DNA from: Bauldia sp.
GTDB taxonomy: Bacteria > Pseudomonadota > Alphaproteobacteria > Rhizobiales > Kaistiaceae
Length of the DNA: 53,685 nucleotides
Assembly: GCF_020442045.1 (NCBI RefSeq)
Contig: NZ_JAGRLA010000112.1
Location: 1-53,685 of the forward strand
Direction of reading: 5' to 3'
The notes beneath the pieces are model-generated. The model was not told the DNA's origin. It was given only the letters and a program-made list of their open reading frames with translations, and made no database searches. How positions within the stretch are numbered: the stretch's first letter is position 1; each line of letters starts with the position of its first letter. The position numbers were made by a program, and so were the translations under genes. Below are positions 6,509 through 16,450 of this stretch, in pieces.

Positions 6509-8532
6509 TGGACAACAAGAACTTTCTGATCGCCATCGCGCTGTCGATCGCGGTGCTCATCGGCTGGCAATATTTCATTGCCGGGCCGCAGATCGAAAAG
6601 GCGCGGCAGCAGCAGCAGCTCGAGCAGCAGGTTGCCGCGGATCAGAAGGCCGCCGGCACGCCGCCCGCCGCGACGGGCGAGGGCGCGGCGCCGGGCGTTC
6701 CCGAGACGCCGGGCGCGGCGTCAGGCGCGGTGCCGCAAGACAAGGCCTCCGGCGGCGCGCTGACCCGCGACCAGGCGCTTGCTGAATCGTCGCGCGTGCC
6801 GATCGCCACCGAGCGCGTCAGCGGTTCGATCAATCTTCGCGGCGGACGGATCGACGACGTCCGCCTCAACGATTTCCACGAGACGGTCGACAAGTCGAGC
6901 CCGACGATCATCCTGCTGTCGCCGGCCGACGGCCCCGACGGCTATTTCGCCGAGTTCGGCTGGATCGGCGACAACGCCCCGGGCGCGTTGCCCGGTCCCG
7001 ACACGATCTGGGAGGTTCCGGCGGGAGCGACGCTGTCCGAAGCGACCCCGGTGACGCTCACCTATGACAACGGGCAGGGGCTGGTCTTCAAGCGCACCAT
7101 CTCCATCGACGAATATTACATGTTCACGGTCACCGAGACGGTGACCAACAACGGCGCCGCGCCGGTGACGATGTCGCCTTATGGCCGCGTAACCCGGCTC
7201 GGCGAGCCGAATATCTCCGGCTATTTCATTCTCCACGAGGGCCTGATCGGGGTCTTCGGCGACCAGGGACTGGAGGAGGTCGACTACAAGGACCTCAAGG
7301 ACGCGCCGCCGATGACCATGGAGCCGACGAAGCGCGGCTGGCTTGGCATCACCGACAAATACTGGGCGGCGACGCTGGTCCCGCCGGCCGACCAGGACTT
7401 CACCGGGCGGTTCCTCAGGTCCGTCGATCCCTCGCCGCGATACCAGGCCGATTTCAGCAGCGCGCCGCTGACCGTCCAGCCGGGCAGCACGGCCGAGAGC
7501 ACCAGCCGTCTGTTTGCCGGCGCGAAACAGGTGTCGGTCGTCGACGGCTACCAGACGACCTACGACATCGAGAGCTTCGAGCTGCTGATCGACTGGGGCT
7601 GGTTCTACTTCATCACCAAGCCGATGTTTTTCCTCATCGACTTCCTGTACCGCATGCTCGGCAACTTCGGCGTCGCCATCCTCGCGGTGACCGTCATCGT
7701 CAAGGCGCTCTTCTTCCCGCTCGCCAACAAGTCCTACAAGTCGATGAGCGCGATGAAGAAGGTGCAGCCGCAGATGGCCGCGCTGCGCGAGCAGTACAAG
7801 GACGACAAGGTCAAGCAGCAACAGGCCTTGATGGAGCTCTACAAGAAGGAGAAGATCAATCCGCTGGCAGGCTGCTGGCCGATCGCGATCCAGATCCCGG
7901 TCTTCTTCTCGCTCTACAAGGTGCTGTTCGTCACCATCGAGATGCGCCACGCGCCGTTCTTCGGCTGGATCCAGGACCTTTCGGCGCCAGACCCGACGAC
8001 GATCTTCAACCTTTTCGGGCTGATTCCGTGGACGCCGCCGCATTTCCTGATGCTGGGCGTCTGGCCGTTGCTGATGGGCATTTCGATGTTCGTCCAGATG
8101 CGGCTCAACCCGACGCCGCCGGACCCGGCCCAGCGGATGATCTTCACCTGGATGCCGCTGATCTTCATGTTCATGCTGGCCGGCTTCCCGGCCGGGCTGG
8201 TGATCTACTGGGCCTGGAACAACACGCTTTCGGTCGCCCAGCAATATTTCATCATGCGGCGCCAGGGCGTCGACGTGAACCTGCTCGGCAACATCCTCGA
8301 GTCGATCGGCCTGAAGAAGGGATCGTCCGGCGACGGAACCGGTGGTGCTCCTCCCAAGACGAGCGCCGCGAAGTCGATCGCGGCACCGAAGCCGGCCAAC
8401 GATTCCGAAGCGCCGGCGAAAGCCGCGCCGGCCAAGGCCGCGGGCCCGAAGAAGAAGGCCGCGCCGAAGGCCAAGTCGGCCTCCAAGCGCGGGAAATCGA
8501 CCGGCAAGCCGACCCGGCCGGCGGAGGCCTGA
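6505..8532 (+). CDS. yidC: Membrane protein insertase YidC
   Basis: The 675-residue protein has an N-terminal membrane helix (about residues 6-23), a low-complexity Gln/Ala/Pro linker, the large periplasmic beta-sandwich domain, and from about residue 360 the conserved five-helix insertase core with the cytoplasmic loop containing NKSYKSMSAMKKVQPQM. It inserts and folds inner-membrane proteins with or without SecYEG. The last 65 or so residues are an Ala/Lys/Pro-rich basic tail, which in alphaproteobacterial and mitochondrial homologues helps ribosome binding. Tandem ATG codons at 6505 and 6508 leave the start uncertain by one residue. Confidence 0.98.
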   Translation: MMDNKNFLIAIALSIAVLIGWQYFIAGPQIEKARQQQQLEQQVAADQKAAGTPPAATGEGAAPGVPETPGAASGAVPQDKASGGALTRDQALAESSRVPIATERVSGSINLRGGRIDDVRLNDFHETVDKSSPTIILLSPADGPDGYFAEFGWIGDNAPGALPGPDTIWEVPAGATLSEATPVTLTYDNGQGLVFKRTISIDEYYMFTVTETVTNNGAAPVTMSPYGRVTRLGEPNISGYFILHEGLIGVFGDQGLEEVDYKDLKDAPPMTMEPTKRGWLGITDKYWAATLVPPADQDFTGRFLRSVDPSPRYQADFSSAPLTVQPGSTAESTSRLFAGAKQVSVVDGYQTTYDIESFELLIDWGWFYFITKPMFFLIDFLYRMLGNFGVAILAVTVIVKALFFPLANKSYKSMSAMKKVQPQMAALREQYKDDKVKQQQALMELYKKEKINPLAGCWPIAIQIPVFFSLYKVLFVTIEMRHAPFFGWIQDLSAPDPTTIFNLFGLIPWTPPHFLMLGVWPLLMGISMFVQMRLNPTPPDPAQRMIFTWMPLIFMFMLAGFPAGLVIYWAWNNTLSVAQQYFIMRRQGVDVNLLGNILESIGLKKGSSGDGTGGAPPKTSAAKSIAAPKPANDSEAPAKAAPAKAAGPKKKAAPKAKSASKRGKSTGKPTRPAEA

Positions 8533-8558
8533 GGCCGCCGCATCGCCGCGCGAAGGAG

Positions 8559-9197
8559 ATGAACGGCCCCGATCCCCGCGAGCGGTATCCGATGCCGGAT
8601 TTCCCGCGCGTCGGCTTCCTCAAGCCGCTGGTCGACCGGCCCAACATCGAGATCGGCGACTACACCTATTACGACGACCCGGCCGGGCCGGATTCCTTCG
8701 CCGACAAGTGCGTCCTCTACCACTATGACTTCATCGGCGACCGGCTGATCATCGGCCGCTTCACGGCGCTGGCCCGCGATGTGCGTTTCGTCATGAACGG
8801 GGCCAACCACGTGATGGACGGCTTCTCGACCTACCCCTTCAATATCTTCGCCAAAGGCTGGGAGGCGGGCTTCGACCCGGCGGCCTATCGGAGCACCTGT
8901 CGCGGCGATACGATCGTCGGCAACGACGTGTGGATAGGCATGGAGGCGATGGTGATGCCCGGCGTGACGATCGGCGACGGGGCAATCGTGGCATCGCGCT
9001 CGGTCGTGACAAGCGATGTCGCGCCCTATGCGGTGGCCGGCGGCAACCCGGCCCGCGCGATCCGCCGGCGGTTCGACGACGATACGGTCGCCGCGCTCCT
9101 CGATATCGCCTGGTGGTCATGGCCGGTGGAGAAGATCACCCGCAACCTTGCGGCGATCCGCGGCGGCGATATCGAAGCATTGCGGAACGCCGCCTGA
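8559..9197 (+). CDS. CatB/Vat-like hexapeptide-repeat acetyltransferase
   Basis: The 212-residue protein has the left-handed beta-helix features of xenobiotic acetyltransferases: RPNIEIGDYTYYDD near the N-terminus, a loop with NGANHVMDGFSTYPFNIF containing the likely catalytic His, and C-terminal hexapeptides GNDVWIGMEAMVMPGVTIGDG, then VAGGNPARAIRRRF. Members transfer acetyl from acetyl-CoA to chloramphenicol, streptogramins or unknown hydroxyl acceptors. AAGGAG directly abuts ATG 8559, so ATG 8592 (residue 12) is an alternative start. It sits in the yidC-engB transcript, 26 bases after yidC and 3 bases before engB. Substrate is unknown. Confidence 0.85.
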   Translation: MNGPDPRERYPMPDFPRVGFLKPLVDRPNIEIGDYTYYDDPAGPDSFADKCVLYHYDFIGDRLIIGRFTALARDVRFVMNGANHVMDGFSTYPFNIFAKGWEAGFDPAAYRSTCRGDTIVGNDVWIGMEAMVMPGVTIGDGAIVASRSVVTSDVAPYAVAGGNPARAIRRRFDDDTVAALLDIAWWSWPVEKITRNLAAIRGGDIEALRNAA

Positions 9198-9200
9198 GCG

Positions 9201-9839
9201 ATGACGGTAGGGACGGAAGAAGACGCGGCAAGGCTGGAACGGGGACGGCTCCTGTTCGCCGGCCCTTGGGCCTATGTCATGAGCGTCGGGACGGTGTCCG
9301 GCCTGCCGCCCCAGGGCGGGATCGAGGTCGCCTTCGCCGGGCGGTCGAATGTCGGAAAATCCTCGCTGATCAATGCGCTGACCGGCCAGAAGGCGCTGGC
9401 GCGCACCTCGAATACGCCCGGCCGGACCCGCGAGCTGAACTTCTTCGCGGCGCACGAAGCGCTGACGATCGTCGACATGCCGGGATATGGCTACGCGCGC
9501 GCTTCGAAGAGGGCGATCGATAACTGGACCAGGCTTGTCTTCGATTATCTTCGTGGGCGTTCGAACCTGCGCCGGGTCTACGTGCTGATCGACGCCCGGC
9601 ACGGCGTCAAGGACAACGACAGGGAGGCCCTCGACCTGCTCGACCAGGCCGCGGTCTCCTACCAGATCGTGCTGACCAAGTGCGATCAGCCCAAGCAAGG
9701 CGCGCTCGAAGCGGTCAAGGCGGAAACCGGGCGCGCGATCGCCAGGCGCCCGGCCGCCTATCCCGAGGTGATGGTGACCGCGTCGCGTACCGGGCTCGGC
9801 ATCCCCGAGTTGCGCGCGGCGATCGCCGACCTTCTCTGA
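9201..9839 (+). CDS. engB: Ribosome-assembly GTPase EngB (YsxC/YihA)
   Basis: The 212-residue protein has the EngB order of GTPase motifs: G1 GRSNVGKSS (47-55), switch region [15 protein letters not shown]3 DMPGYGYA, G4 TKCD and a G5-like TAS segment. It is an essential GTPase for assembly of the 50S subunit. It starts 3 bases after the acetyltransferase gene, in the same transcript as yidC, and is followed by a convergent small gene. Confidence 0.96.
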   Translation: MTVGTEEDAARLERGRLLFAGPWAYVMSVGTVSGLPPQGGIEVAFAGRSNVGKSSLINALTGQKALARTSNTPGRTRELNFFAAHEALTIVDMPGYGYARASKRAIDNWTRLVFDYLRGRSNLRRVYVLIDARHGVKDNDREALDLLDQAAVSYQIVLTKCDQPKQGALEAVKAETGRAIARRPAAYPEVMVTASRTGLGIPELRAAIADLL

Positions 9840-9854
9840 GCCGGCGCGCCGGGG

Positions 9855-10142
9855 TCAGCCGCCGACGATCGAATGGTAATAGGTCTCGTAATAGACGAGG
9901 TAGCAGGCCGCCGGCTCGGGCAGGTCGGGATAGTGCCGGGCGACCGTTGCCGAAGCCATGCCCGTGCCTGAGACCTCGGGGGTGGATGGGGAGAGGAGGT
10001 CGGAGAGGCCCGGCGCGCCGGCATTGCGGGCCTGGGCCTGCGCCAGCCGCCGCTCGAGCGCCTCGCAGGGCGACATCGTGCCTTCGAGGAGGAGCGGCAG
10101 CGCCAGGGCGACGACGATCACGACGAGGAGAAGACGGAACAT
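9855..10142 (-). CDS. Small membrane-anchored or secreted protein of unknown function
   Basis: The 95-residue protein begins MFRLLLVVIVVALALPLLL, an uncleaved anchor or signal segment, followed by SPCEALERRLAQAQARN and a C-terminal part rich in Tyr (YLVYYETYYHS). I recognise no family. It converges on engB with 15 bases between stops. ATG 10142 was chosen because the hydrophobic segment starts there; an upstream start at 10190 would bury it. Confidence 0.6.
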   Translation of the reverse strand: MFRLLLVVIVVALALPLLLEGTMSPCEALERRLAQAQARNAGAPGLSDLLSPSTPEVSGTGMASATVARHYPDLPEPAACYLVYYETYYHSIVGG

Positions 10143-10362
10143 GCCTGGCTGAACCCCGCTGGCAAGCTGGACAGGCCCGAAGCGGGGCACCGAAGGAATC
10201 GGCGGCCGGCCCGGAGACGCATTCGGCTTCTACGCAGGCTCCGGACGAGTTTCAAGCGGTCGCCGCGGGGACCGGCTTGCCCGGGCCCGGGCATGGCGTT
10301 GCGATTGTCGCTTCGCGGCCGAGCGGTTATAGAGGCCACCCGTCTTCACCGAGAGCGCTTGC

Positions 10363-11268
10363 ATGGCCGACACCTACGATCAGGACACCGAACTCGCCAT
10401 TACGCGGGCGCGCCTCATTTCGGCGGCGCTGCCCTATATGCTGCGCTACGAGGGCAGGATCGTCGTCGTCAAATACGGCGGCCATGCGATGGGCGATGCC
10501 GAGCTTTCCAAGGCTTTCGCCCGCGACATCACCATGATCGAGACATCCGGCGTCCGCCCCGTCGTCGTCCATGGTGGTGGTCCGCAGATCGGCGAGATGC
10601 TCAAGAAGCTGGACATCCAGTCGGAATTCCGCGCCGGGCTTCGGGTGACCGACAAGCGGACCGTCCACGTCGTCGAGATGGTGCTTGCCGGCTCGATCAA
10701 CAAGGAGATCGTCATGGCGATCAATGCCGAGGGCGGCAAGGCGGTCGGTCTCTCGGGCAAGGACGGCAACATGGTCGTTGCCGAGAAGATCAAGCGCACC
10801 GAGATCGATCCGGATTCGAACATCGAACGGGCGATCGACCTCGGCTTTGTCGGCGAACCGAAGACGATCAACCGGGCGGTGATCGACATGCTGCTCGGCG
10901 CCGAGCTGATCCCCGTGATCGCGCCCGTGGCCCCCGGGGCCGACGGCGAGACCTACAACGTCAACGCGGATACCTTCGCCGGCGCCATCGCCGGGTCGCT
11001 GAACGCGGCGCGGCTGCTCTTCCTCACCGACGTGCCCGGCGTGCTCGACCGCGACGGCAGGCTGCTCAAGCAGCTGACCGTCGCCGAGGTCAGGGCGCTG
11101 ATCGCCGACGGCACGATCTCGGGCGGCATGATCCCCAAGGTCGAGACCTGCATGGAGGCGCTCGATCAGGGGGTCGAGGGCGTCGTCATCCTCAACGGCA
11201 AGACCCCGCATTCGGTGCTGCTCGAACTCTTCACCGACCACGGCGCCGGAACGCTGATCCTGCCATGA
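10363..11268 (+). CDS. argB: Acetylglutamate kinase
   Basis: The 301-residue protein has the amino-acid-kinase fold of Arg[10 protein letters not shown] near residue 35, [14 protein letters not shown] at about 66-79 for substrate binding, and [14 protein letters not shown] near the C-terminus. It phosphorylates N-acetylglutamate, the second step of arginine synthesis. Its stop overlaps the ATG of the HAD gene. argD and argF lie about 34 kb further on in this window, so the pathway is split. Confidence 0.97.
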   Translation: MADTYDQDTELAITRARLISAALPYMLRYEGRIVVVKYGGHAMGDAELSKAFARDITMIETSGVRPVVVHGGGPQIGEMLKKLDIQSEFRAGLRVTDKRTVHVVEMVLAGSINKEIVMAINAEGGKAVGLSGKDGNMVVAEKIKRTEIDPDSNIERAIDLGFVGEPKTINRAVIDMLLGAELIPVIAPVAPGADGETYNVNADTFAGAIAGSLNAARLLFLTDVPGVLDRDGRLLKQLTVAEVRALIADGTISGGMIPKVETCMEALDQGVEGVVILNGKTPHSVLLELFTDHGAGTLILP

Positions 11269-12017
11269 GCCATGCACGTCCAACGCGTCCGGCGAACGGG
11301 CATACACCCGGCGACCTCGAACGCTTCTCGTCGGTCGACGGCTGGATTTTCGACCTCGACAACACGCTCTACCCGCGCCACGCCAACCTGTTTCTCCAGG
11401 TCGACCAGCGTATCCACGACTATGTCGGGCGGCTGCTGGAACTGGAGCCGGCCGAGGCCCGCGACGTCCAGAAGGACTATTACCGGCGCTACGGGACGAC
11501 GCTCCGCGGCCTGATGGAGGAACACGGGATCGCACCCGACGAGTTCCTCGAATTCGTCCACGACATCGACCACTCGCCGGTGAAGCCGGATCCAAGGCTG
11601 GCATCGGCGCTGCAGCGCCTGCCCGGGCGGAAGTTCATCTTCACCAATGGCAGCCGCGCCCATGCCGAGAAGGTCGCCGCCCGCCTCGGCATCACCGACC
11701 ATTTCGAGGACATCTTCGACATCGTCCGCTCGAAGCTCCTGCCGAAGCCCAATCGCGAGACCTATGACGGCTTCGTCGCCGAGACCGGCATCGACCCGAC
11801 ACGGGCGGCCATGTTCGAGGACCTGTCGCGGAACCTTGCGGTTCCGGCAGCGCTCGGCATGCGCACCATCCTCGTCGTTCCCGGCGGCACCCGCGAGGTG
11901 TTCCACGAGGACTGGGAGGCGGAAGGGCGCGACGAACCGCATGTCCAGTTCGTCACCGACGATCTCAGCGGGTTCCTGGACGCGGTACTCGACGCGATTG
12001 CCGTGCCGGGTGGGTGA
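11265..12017 (+). CDS. HAD-family pyrimidine 5'-nucleotidase-like hydrolase
   Basis: This 250-residue protein has HAD motif I as FDLDNTLYP (Asp30 nucleophile, Asp32), motif II as [11 protein letters not shown], the conserved Lys in [13 protein letters not shown] and motif IV as [10 protein letters not shown]. It matches the pyrimidine 5'-nucleotidase/SDT1-like subfamily of HAD enzymes, which dephosphorylate small phosphates such as UMP. The ATGA overlap with argB indicates translational coupling, an arrangement common in Hyphomicrobiales. The physiological substrate is not certain. Confidence 0.88.
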   Translation: MSHARPTRPANGHTPGDLERFSSVDGWIFDLDNTLYPRHANLFLQVDQRIHDYVGRLLELEPAEARDVQKDYYRRYGTTLRGLMEEHGIAPDEFLEFVHDIDHSPVKPDPRLASALQRLPGRKFIFTNGSRAHAEKVAARLGITDHFEDIFDIVRSKLLPKPNRETYDGFVAETGIDPTRAAMFEDLSRNLAVPAALGMRTILVVPGGTREVFHEDWEAEGRDEPHVQFVTDDLSGFLDAVLDAIAVPGG

Positions 12018-12119
12018 GTGCCCGCGGCACGGAGCGACGTCAGCGCGGACGATTGCGCCACGGGCTGCCATCGCCTAGGTTCCGGCGCGAAAAAACCAAG
12101 CCCTGTACCGAGGAACCTG

Positions 12120-12965
12120 ATGGCCGATATCGCCGCCCTGCAAACCAGTATCGACAATGCCTTTGACGAGCGCGAGACGATCAGCGCCGCGACAACCGGC
12201 GCCGTGCGCGACGCGGTCGAAACCGCGCTCGGCCTTCTCGACCGGGGCGAGGTGCGGGTCGCCGAGAAGCAGGCGGGCGACTGGGTCGTCAATCAGTGGC
12301 TGAAGAAGGCCGTGTTGCTGTCCTTCCGGCTCAATCCGATGGCGCCGATCAAGGGCGGGCCGGGCGGCGCGTCGTGGTGGGACAAGGTGCCGTCGAAGTT
12401 CAGCGGCTGGGGCGCGCCCGAGTTCGAGAAGGCGGGCTTTCGGGCCGTGCCGAGTTGCATCGTCCGTCATTCGGCCTTCATCGCGCCCGGCGTCGTGCTG
12501 ATGCCGTCCTTCGTCAATCTTGGCGCCTATGTCGACGAGGGCACGATGGTCGATACCTGGGCGACGGTCGGTTCCTGCGCCCAGATCGGCAGGAATTGCC
12601 ACATCTCCGGTGGCGCCGGGATCGGCGGCGTTCTCGAGCCGCTCCAGGCCGGTCCGGTGATCATCGAGGATAATTGCTTCATCGGAGCCCGCTCCGAGGT
12701 TGCCGAGGGCGTCGTCGTCGGCGAGGGCGCGGTGCTGTCGATGGGTGTTTACATCGGCGCTTCGACCAAGATCGTCGACCGAGCGACCGGCGAGGTCCAT
12801 CGCGGCCGTGTGCCGCCCTATTCGGTGGTGGTTCCCGGTTCGCTGCCGGGCAAGCCGATGGCCAATGGCGAGCCGGGCCCGTCGCTCTATTGCGCGGTGA
12901 TCGTCAAGCGGGTCGACGAGCAGACCCGCGCCAAGACCAGCGTCAACGAGTTGCTCAGGGACTGA
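12120..12965 (+). CDS. dapD: Tetrahydrodipicolinate N-succinyltransferase
   Basis: The 281-residue protein shows the DapD signature: [20 protein letters not shown] near the N-terminus, NPMAPIKGG, then a left-handed beta-helix with [20 protein letters not shown] and [14 protein letters not shown]. It succinylates tetrahydrodipicolinate in the lysine/meso-diaminopimelate pathway. dapE is 1 kb downstream, with two small DUF805 genes between them. The start at ATG 12120 follows an AGGAACC element and fits the family length. Confidence 0.97.
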   Translation: MADIAALQTSIDNAFDERETISAATTGAVRDAVETALGLLDRGEVRVAEKQAGDWVVNQWLKKAVLLSFRLNPMAPIKGGPGGASWWDKVPSKFSGWGAPEFEKAGFRAVPSCIVRHSAFIAPGVVLMPSFVNLGAYVDEGTMVDTWATVGSCAQIGRNCHISGGAGIGGVLEPLQAGPVIIEDNCFIGARSEVAEGVVVGEGAVLSMGVYIGASTKIVDRATGEVHRGRVPPYSVVVPGSLPGKPMANGEPGPSLYCAVIVKRVDEQTRAKTSVNELLRD

Positions 12966-13062
12966 TTGCGGCAGGATTCGTCGAGCACCGGCAGCGGTGT
13001 CGAAACCGTGCCGACTCAGCTATGATCGGGGGGAAATTCCTGTTGGAGAGCGGAGGGCCCCC

Positions 13063-13512
13063 ATGGATTTCGCATATATCCTCACATCGACGAGCGGCCG
13101 GATTCCACGCAGTCAATGGTGGGCCGGGCTTGTCGTCCTTGTCGTCATAGCCGTCGTTCTCGGCGTCATCATCAGCTGGCTCCTCGGCGGCGTCTTTACG
13201 GTCGGCGGCCGTATCGCCCTGCTGATCCTGAATATCGTCCTTCTCTATCCGTCCTATGCGATTTCCGCCAAGCGCTTCCAGGATCGCGGCAAGCCCGGCA
13301 AGCTGGCGCTGATCGGTGTCGGTCTGGCATTCCTGCAGTCGCTGCTGACCACGATCGGCGTCATGGGCAATCCATTCAATCAGAATGCGCTCGACTGGAT
13401 CTTCGGTGTCCTGCTGCTGATCGTCGGCATCTGGTACCTGATCGAGCTCGGCTTCCTGCGCGGCACCGTCGGGTCCAACGAATACGGGCCGGACCCCCTC
13501 GAGGGGCGCTGA
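13063..13512 (+). CDS. DUF805 family membrane protein
   Basis: The 149-residue protein has the DUF805 pattern: MDFAYILTSTSGRIPRSQWW, several membrane segments, AISAKRFQDRGKPGK in the middle and GTVGSNEYGPDP at the end. DUF805 proteins are multi-pass inner-membrane proteins without an established biochemical role. A strong GGAGGG site precedes ATG 13063. It is the first of two tandem DUF805 genes between dapD and dapE. Confidence 0.9.
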   Translation: MDFAYILTSTSGRIPRSQWWAGLVVLVVIAVVLGVIISWLLGGVFTVGGRIALLILNIVLLYPSYAISAKRFQDRGKPGKLALIGVGLAFLQSLLTTIGVMGNPFNQNALDWIFGVLLLIVGIWYLIELGFLRGTVGSNEYGPDPLEGR

Positions 13513-13590
13513 CCGCGGACCGGCCGGCCGGTTAACTTCGGCGGCGCGGCCCGCGAGGCTTGGCCGCGCCCGTCAGCCCGTCCCGGTCCC

Positions 13591-13962
13591 ATGCGTTCTG
13601 TTGGCCTCGAGGATTTTCTCGCCTTCTTCTTCCGGCCGCAGGGGCGAATCGCCCGGCGCGAATACATTCTGGGCGCCGGGCTGCTTCTCGCGGTCAACGC
13701 GACCCTCATCGCGCTCCTGCTCAGCCGGAAGGACTGGGCGACCCTTGCCTCGCTGGCATTGATCAGCCTCTGGCTTCCGATGCTGGCCGCGCAACTGGTC
13801 ATGGCCGTGAAGCGGTGCCACGACATTGGTATCTCGGGCGTCTTCTGCCTTCTGCTCCTGGTTCCGGTCGTCGGCATCTTCTGGCTGATCGCGCTCGCCG
13901 TTGTCGAGGGCAATGCCGGGTCGAATGCCTACGGGCCCGCGCCCCGGTTCCGTCCGGATTGA
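13591..13962 (+). CDS. DUF805 family membrane protein, second copy
   Basis: The 123-residue protein has the same plan as its neighbour: FFFRPQGRIARREYILGAG, membrane segments, MAVKRCHDIGISG in the centre and GNAGSNAYGP near the end. The two are clearly related but divergent, so the duplication is old or the genes were acquired separately. No clear ribosome binding site is visible before ATG 13591, so the start is less certain. dapE begins 34 bases after its stop. Confidence 0.85.
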   Translation: MRSVGLEDFLAFFFRPQGRIARREYILGAGLLLAVNATLIALLLSRKDWATLASLALISLWLPMLAAQLVMAVKRCHDIGISGVFCLLLLVPVVGIFWLIALAVVEGNAGSNAYGPAPRFRPD

Positions 13963-13996
13963 CGCCGGGACCGCCGGGGGCGATAGATCGGCCCCC

Positions 13997-15169
13997 ATGA
14001 CCGACATCATCGATCCCGTCGCCTGCCTGAAGGCGCTGATTGCCTGCCCTTCCGTCACCCCGGCCGAGGGCGGCGCCCTGCAATATCTCGCCGACCTTCT
14101 GACCGAGGCGGGCTTCAGGACCGAGCGCCTCGTCTTCTCGGAGCCCGGCACGCCGGACGTCGAGAACCTCTTCGCGACGATCGGCGACCGTCCGCCGCAT
14201 CTGGTCTTTGCCGGCCACACCGACGTCGTGCCGCCGGGTGATGTCGACCGCTGGACCCATCCGCCCTTTGCCGCCGAGATCGCGGAAGGCGCGATCTTCG
14301 GTCGTGGCGCCGTCGACATGAAGGGCGGGATCGCCGCCTTCATCGCCGCGGCTTCGACATTCCTGGCGGATCATGGCGGGCCGGCCGGCACCCTGTCGCT
14401 GCTGATCACCGGCGACGAGGAGGGGCCGTCGATCAACGGCACGGTCAAGCTGCTCGACTGGGCCCTGAAGCAGGGCCACGAATTCAGCGCCGCGCTGGTC
14501 GGCGAGCCGACCTGCGTGTCGCGCCTCGGCGATATGGTGAAGATCGGCCGCCGCGGCAGCCTCTCGGCGACGATCCGGGTACCCGGCCGGCAGGGCCATG
14601 CCGCCTATCCGCATCTCGCCGACAATCCGGTGCCGCGCCTGGTGCGCCTCGTGCATCGGCTTGCCAACGCTCACCTCGACGACGGCACGACCGATTTCCA
14701 GCCGTCCAACCTCGAACTGACCAGCGTCGACGTCGGCAATCCGGCCTTCAACGTGATTCCCGGCGAAGCGACGGCGCGCTTCAACGTCCGCTTCAACGAC
14801 CGCTGGACGGTGGCGTCGCTCACCGACTTCATCCGCGCCGAGCTCGATGCCGCGGCCGACGGCGACGCCTATGAGCTGACCGTCATCCATCGGGCGAGCG
14901 AATCCTTTCTGACCCGGTCCGACGCGCTGATCGCGCCCCTCGCCAGGGCGATCGAAGCGGTCACGGGCATCACGCCGGATCTGTCGACCGGCGGCGGCAC
15001 GTCGGATGCGCGCTTCTTCAAGGGTGTCTGCCCGGTGGTCGAGTTCGGCCTTGTCGGCGACACCATGCACCAGGTCGACGAGCGGGCGCCGATCGACGAC
15101 CTGACGGGGCTCGCCGCGATCTACCGGGACTTCCTCGACCGCTATTTCGCGACCGCCGCCGATGCTTGA
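13997..15169 (+). CDS. dapE: Succinyl-diaminopimelate desuccinylase
   Basis: The 390-residue M20-family metallopeptidase has LVFAGHTDVVPPGD with the first zinc-binding His, FGRGAVDMKGG with the bridging Asp, ITGDEEGPSINGT with the catalytic Glu, VGEPT, and STGGGTSDARF near the C-terminus, all as in DapE. It releases succinate to give LL-diaminopimelate for lysine and peptidoglycan. It overlaps the next membrane-protein gene by 8 bases. Confidence 0.97.
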   Translation: MTDIIDPVACLKALIACPSVTPAEGGALQYLADLLTEAGFRTERLVFSEPGTPDVENLFATIGDRPPHLVFAGHTDVVPPGDVDRWTHPPFAAEIAEGAIFGRGAVDMKGGIAAFIAAASTFLADHGGPAGTLSLLITGDEEGPSINGTVKLLDWALKQGHEFSAALVGEPTCVSRLGDMVKIGRRGSLSATIRVPGRQGHAAYPHLADNPVPRLVRLVHRLANAHLDDGTTDFQPSNLELTSVDVGNPAFNVIPGEATARFNVRFNDRWTVASLTDFIRAELDAAADGDAYELTVIHRASESFLTRSDALIAPLARAIEAVTGITPDLSTGGGTSDARFFKGVCPVVEFGLVGDTMHQVDERAPIDDLTGLAAIYRDFLDRYFATAADA

Positions 15170-15764
15170 TCGGGACGAGATCGTCCGTTCCCTGACCGGC
15201 GCCTGGGAGCTGTTCCTCGATCGACCGGACGCGATGCGCTATTTCGACCTCAGCGTCGAGGGGTTCTGGCGCTCCTTCCGGGCGATCCTTCTTCTGCTGC
15301 CGGCCTACATCCTGTCGACGCTGGCCGAGCGCGTCATGACGCTTGCCAATACCCCGGTCGGCAGCGAGCAGACCGCCGGCGCCTTCTTCCTCGACAGCGT
15401 CGTCGGCCTCGGTCTCGACTGGATCGCGCTGCCGATCCTGCTGGCGCTTGCCGCCCGGCCGCTCGGCATCCAGCGGACCTATGCGGCGTTCATCGTCGCA
15501 CGCAACTGGGCGTCGGTGATCGCGCTGCTCCCCTACGGCATCATCGGATTGCTGGTGATCATCGGGGTGGTCGATACGGGCATGGCGAACATCCTGATGC
15601 TCGTCGTGCTGATGCTGGTGCTCCGCTACAATTTCCTGGTTGCCCGACGGGCGATGGACGCCGGTATCGGCTTCGCCGTCGGGATCGTCGTCCTCGACCT
15701 TGCGGTCAGCCTGACGATCGCCCTGTCCCTCGACGTGGTCTTCGCGGCTCGGGACTTGCCGTGA
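15162..15764 (+). CDS. Multi-pass membrane protein of unknown function
   Basis: The 200-residue protein has a short polar N-terminus (to about residue 35) and then about five hydrophobic segments, including AILLLLPAYILSTLAE and ILMLVVLMLVLRYNFLVARR. I do not recognise a named family. It overlaps dapE by 8 bases, a position conserved in many alphaproteobacteria between dapE and truA, so translational coupling is likely. Confidence 0.75.
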   Translation: MLDRDEIVRSLTGAWELFLDRPDAMRYFDLSVEGFWRSFRAILLLLPAYILSTLAERVMTLANTPVGSEQTAGAFFLDSVVGLGLDWIALPILLALAARPLGIQRTYAAFIVARNWASVIALLPYGIIGLLVIIGVVDTGMANILMLVVLMLVLRYNFLVARRAMDAGIGFAVGIVVLDLAVSLTIALSLDVVFAARDLP

Positions 15765-15859
15765 CCAACAACGGACCACACCAGCGGGGCACGTAAATAT
15801 TGTGAAATCTTTCGAAGCATCTTAAAATTGCAGCTTTGCTGAAGTCCGGAGATGAAACG

Positions 15860-16450
15860 ATGGTTGCACGATCGAAATGGACATCGTGGTTTCTCGCCGC
15901 CGCGCTTTTGGCAATTCCGTTCTCGACCGAGGCACTCGGGCAGAATGTACGGGACACTTCCTTTTGTGTTCGTGTTGTCGACCGCCAATGCATGCAACCA
16001 ATCCCGGATGGCTCGAGCGTTTCGATTTCAAGCCTGCCAAAAGTCGATGGTAAAAGCGCAATCTATTTCTGGGGAAATTTACGAAATCCATCGATGAATG
16101 TTGTTGCTATATATTTTGCCAGGGAAGGAGAATGTTACAACGAACAAATAATAATGCCGAAAGAGAAAGCCCTTAGAGAAGTTGGGGCATTTGAAGGTGC
16201 GATATCATTCCTGGACTCCCTGACTCTTGGCGAAATATGGAAATCATTAGGCGTAACCGGAGTTGAGATCGGAATAAAAGACATAAAACTGAATTTGGTT
16301 CTTGTGGAGGAATCCAATGAATTCAGGGTGTTCGACTACAGATATGCCATTTGCCCGGGAAAATTCACTGCGCGTCTGATCGACAGCCGCGGGTCTGCAA
16401 TTCCAGGTAACAACGACCCGAGGCAGATCAAGGTCTTCATCACCGAATAG
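15860..16450 (+). CDS. AT-rich secreted protein of unknown function
   Basis: The 196-residue protein begins with a clear signal peptide, [21 protein letters not shown], probably cleaved after about residue 26. Its body has scattered cysteines ([24 protein letters not shown]) that could form disulfides in the periplasm. No family is recognised. Base composition and codon use (ATA, AAA, GAA, AAT) are far more AT-rich than the neighbours, and its stop overlaps the truA stop by 11 bases, so recent acquisition is likely. ATG 15860 was chosen because the signal peptide starts there. Confidence 0.7.
   Translation: MVARSKWTSWFLAAALLAIPFSTEALGQNVRDTSFCVRVVDRQCMQPIPDGSSVSISSLPKVDGKSAIYFWGNLRNPSMNVVAIYFAREGECYNEQIIMPKEKALREVGAFEGAISFLDSLTLGEIWKSLGVTGVEIGIKDIKLNLVLVEESNEFRVFDYRYAICPGKFTARLIDSRGSAIPGNNDPRQIKVFITE

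Noticed and set aside
6721..8244. Long open frame (507 codons) on the minus strand opposite yidC
   Set aside because: Composition is Arg/Asp/His/Gln-rich as expected for antisense of GC-rich coding DNA; yidC is intact on the plus strand.
11265..12017. Separate start for the HAD gene far upstream at 10293
   Set aside because: The frame is open through argB only by chance; the ATGA overlap at 11265 and the HAD motif near residue 30 fix the start.
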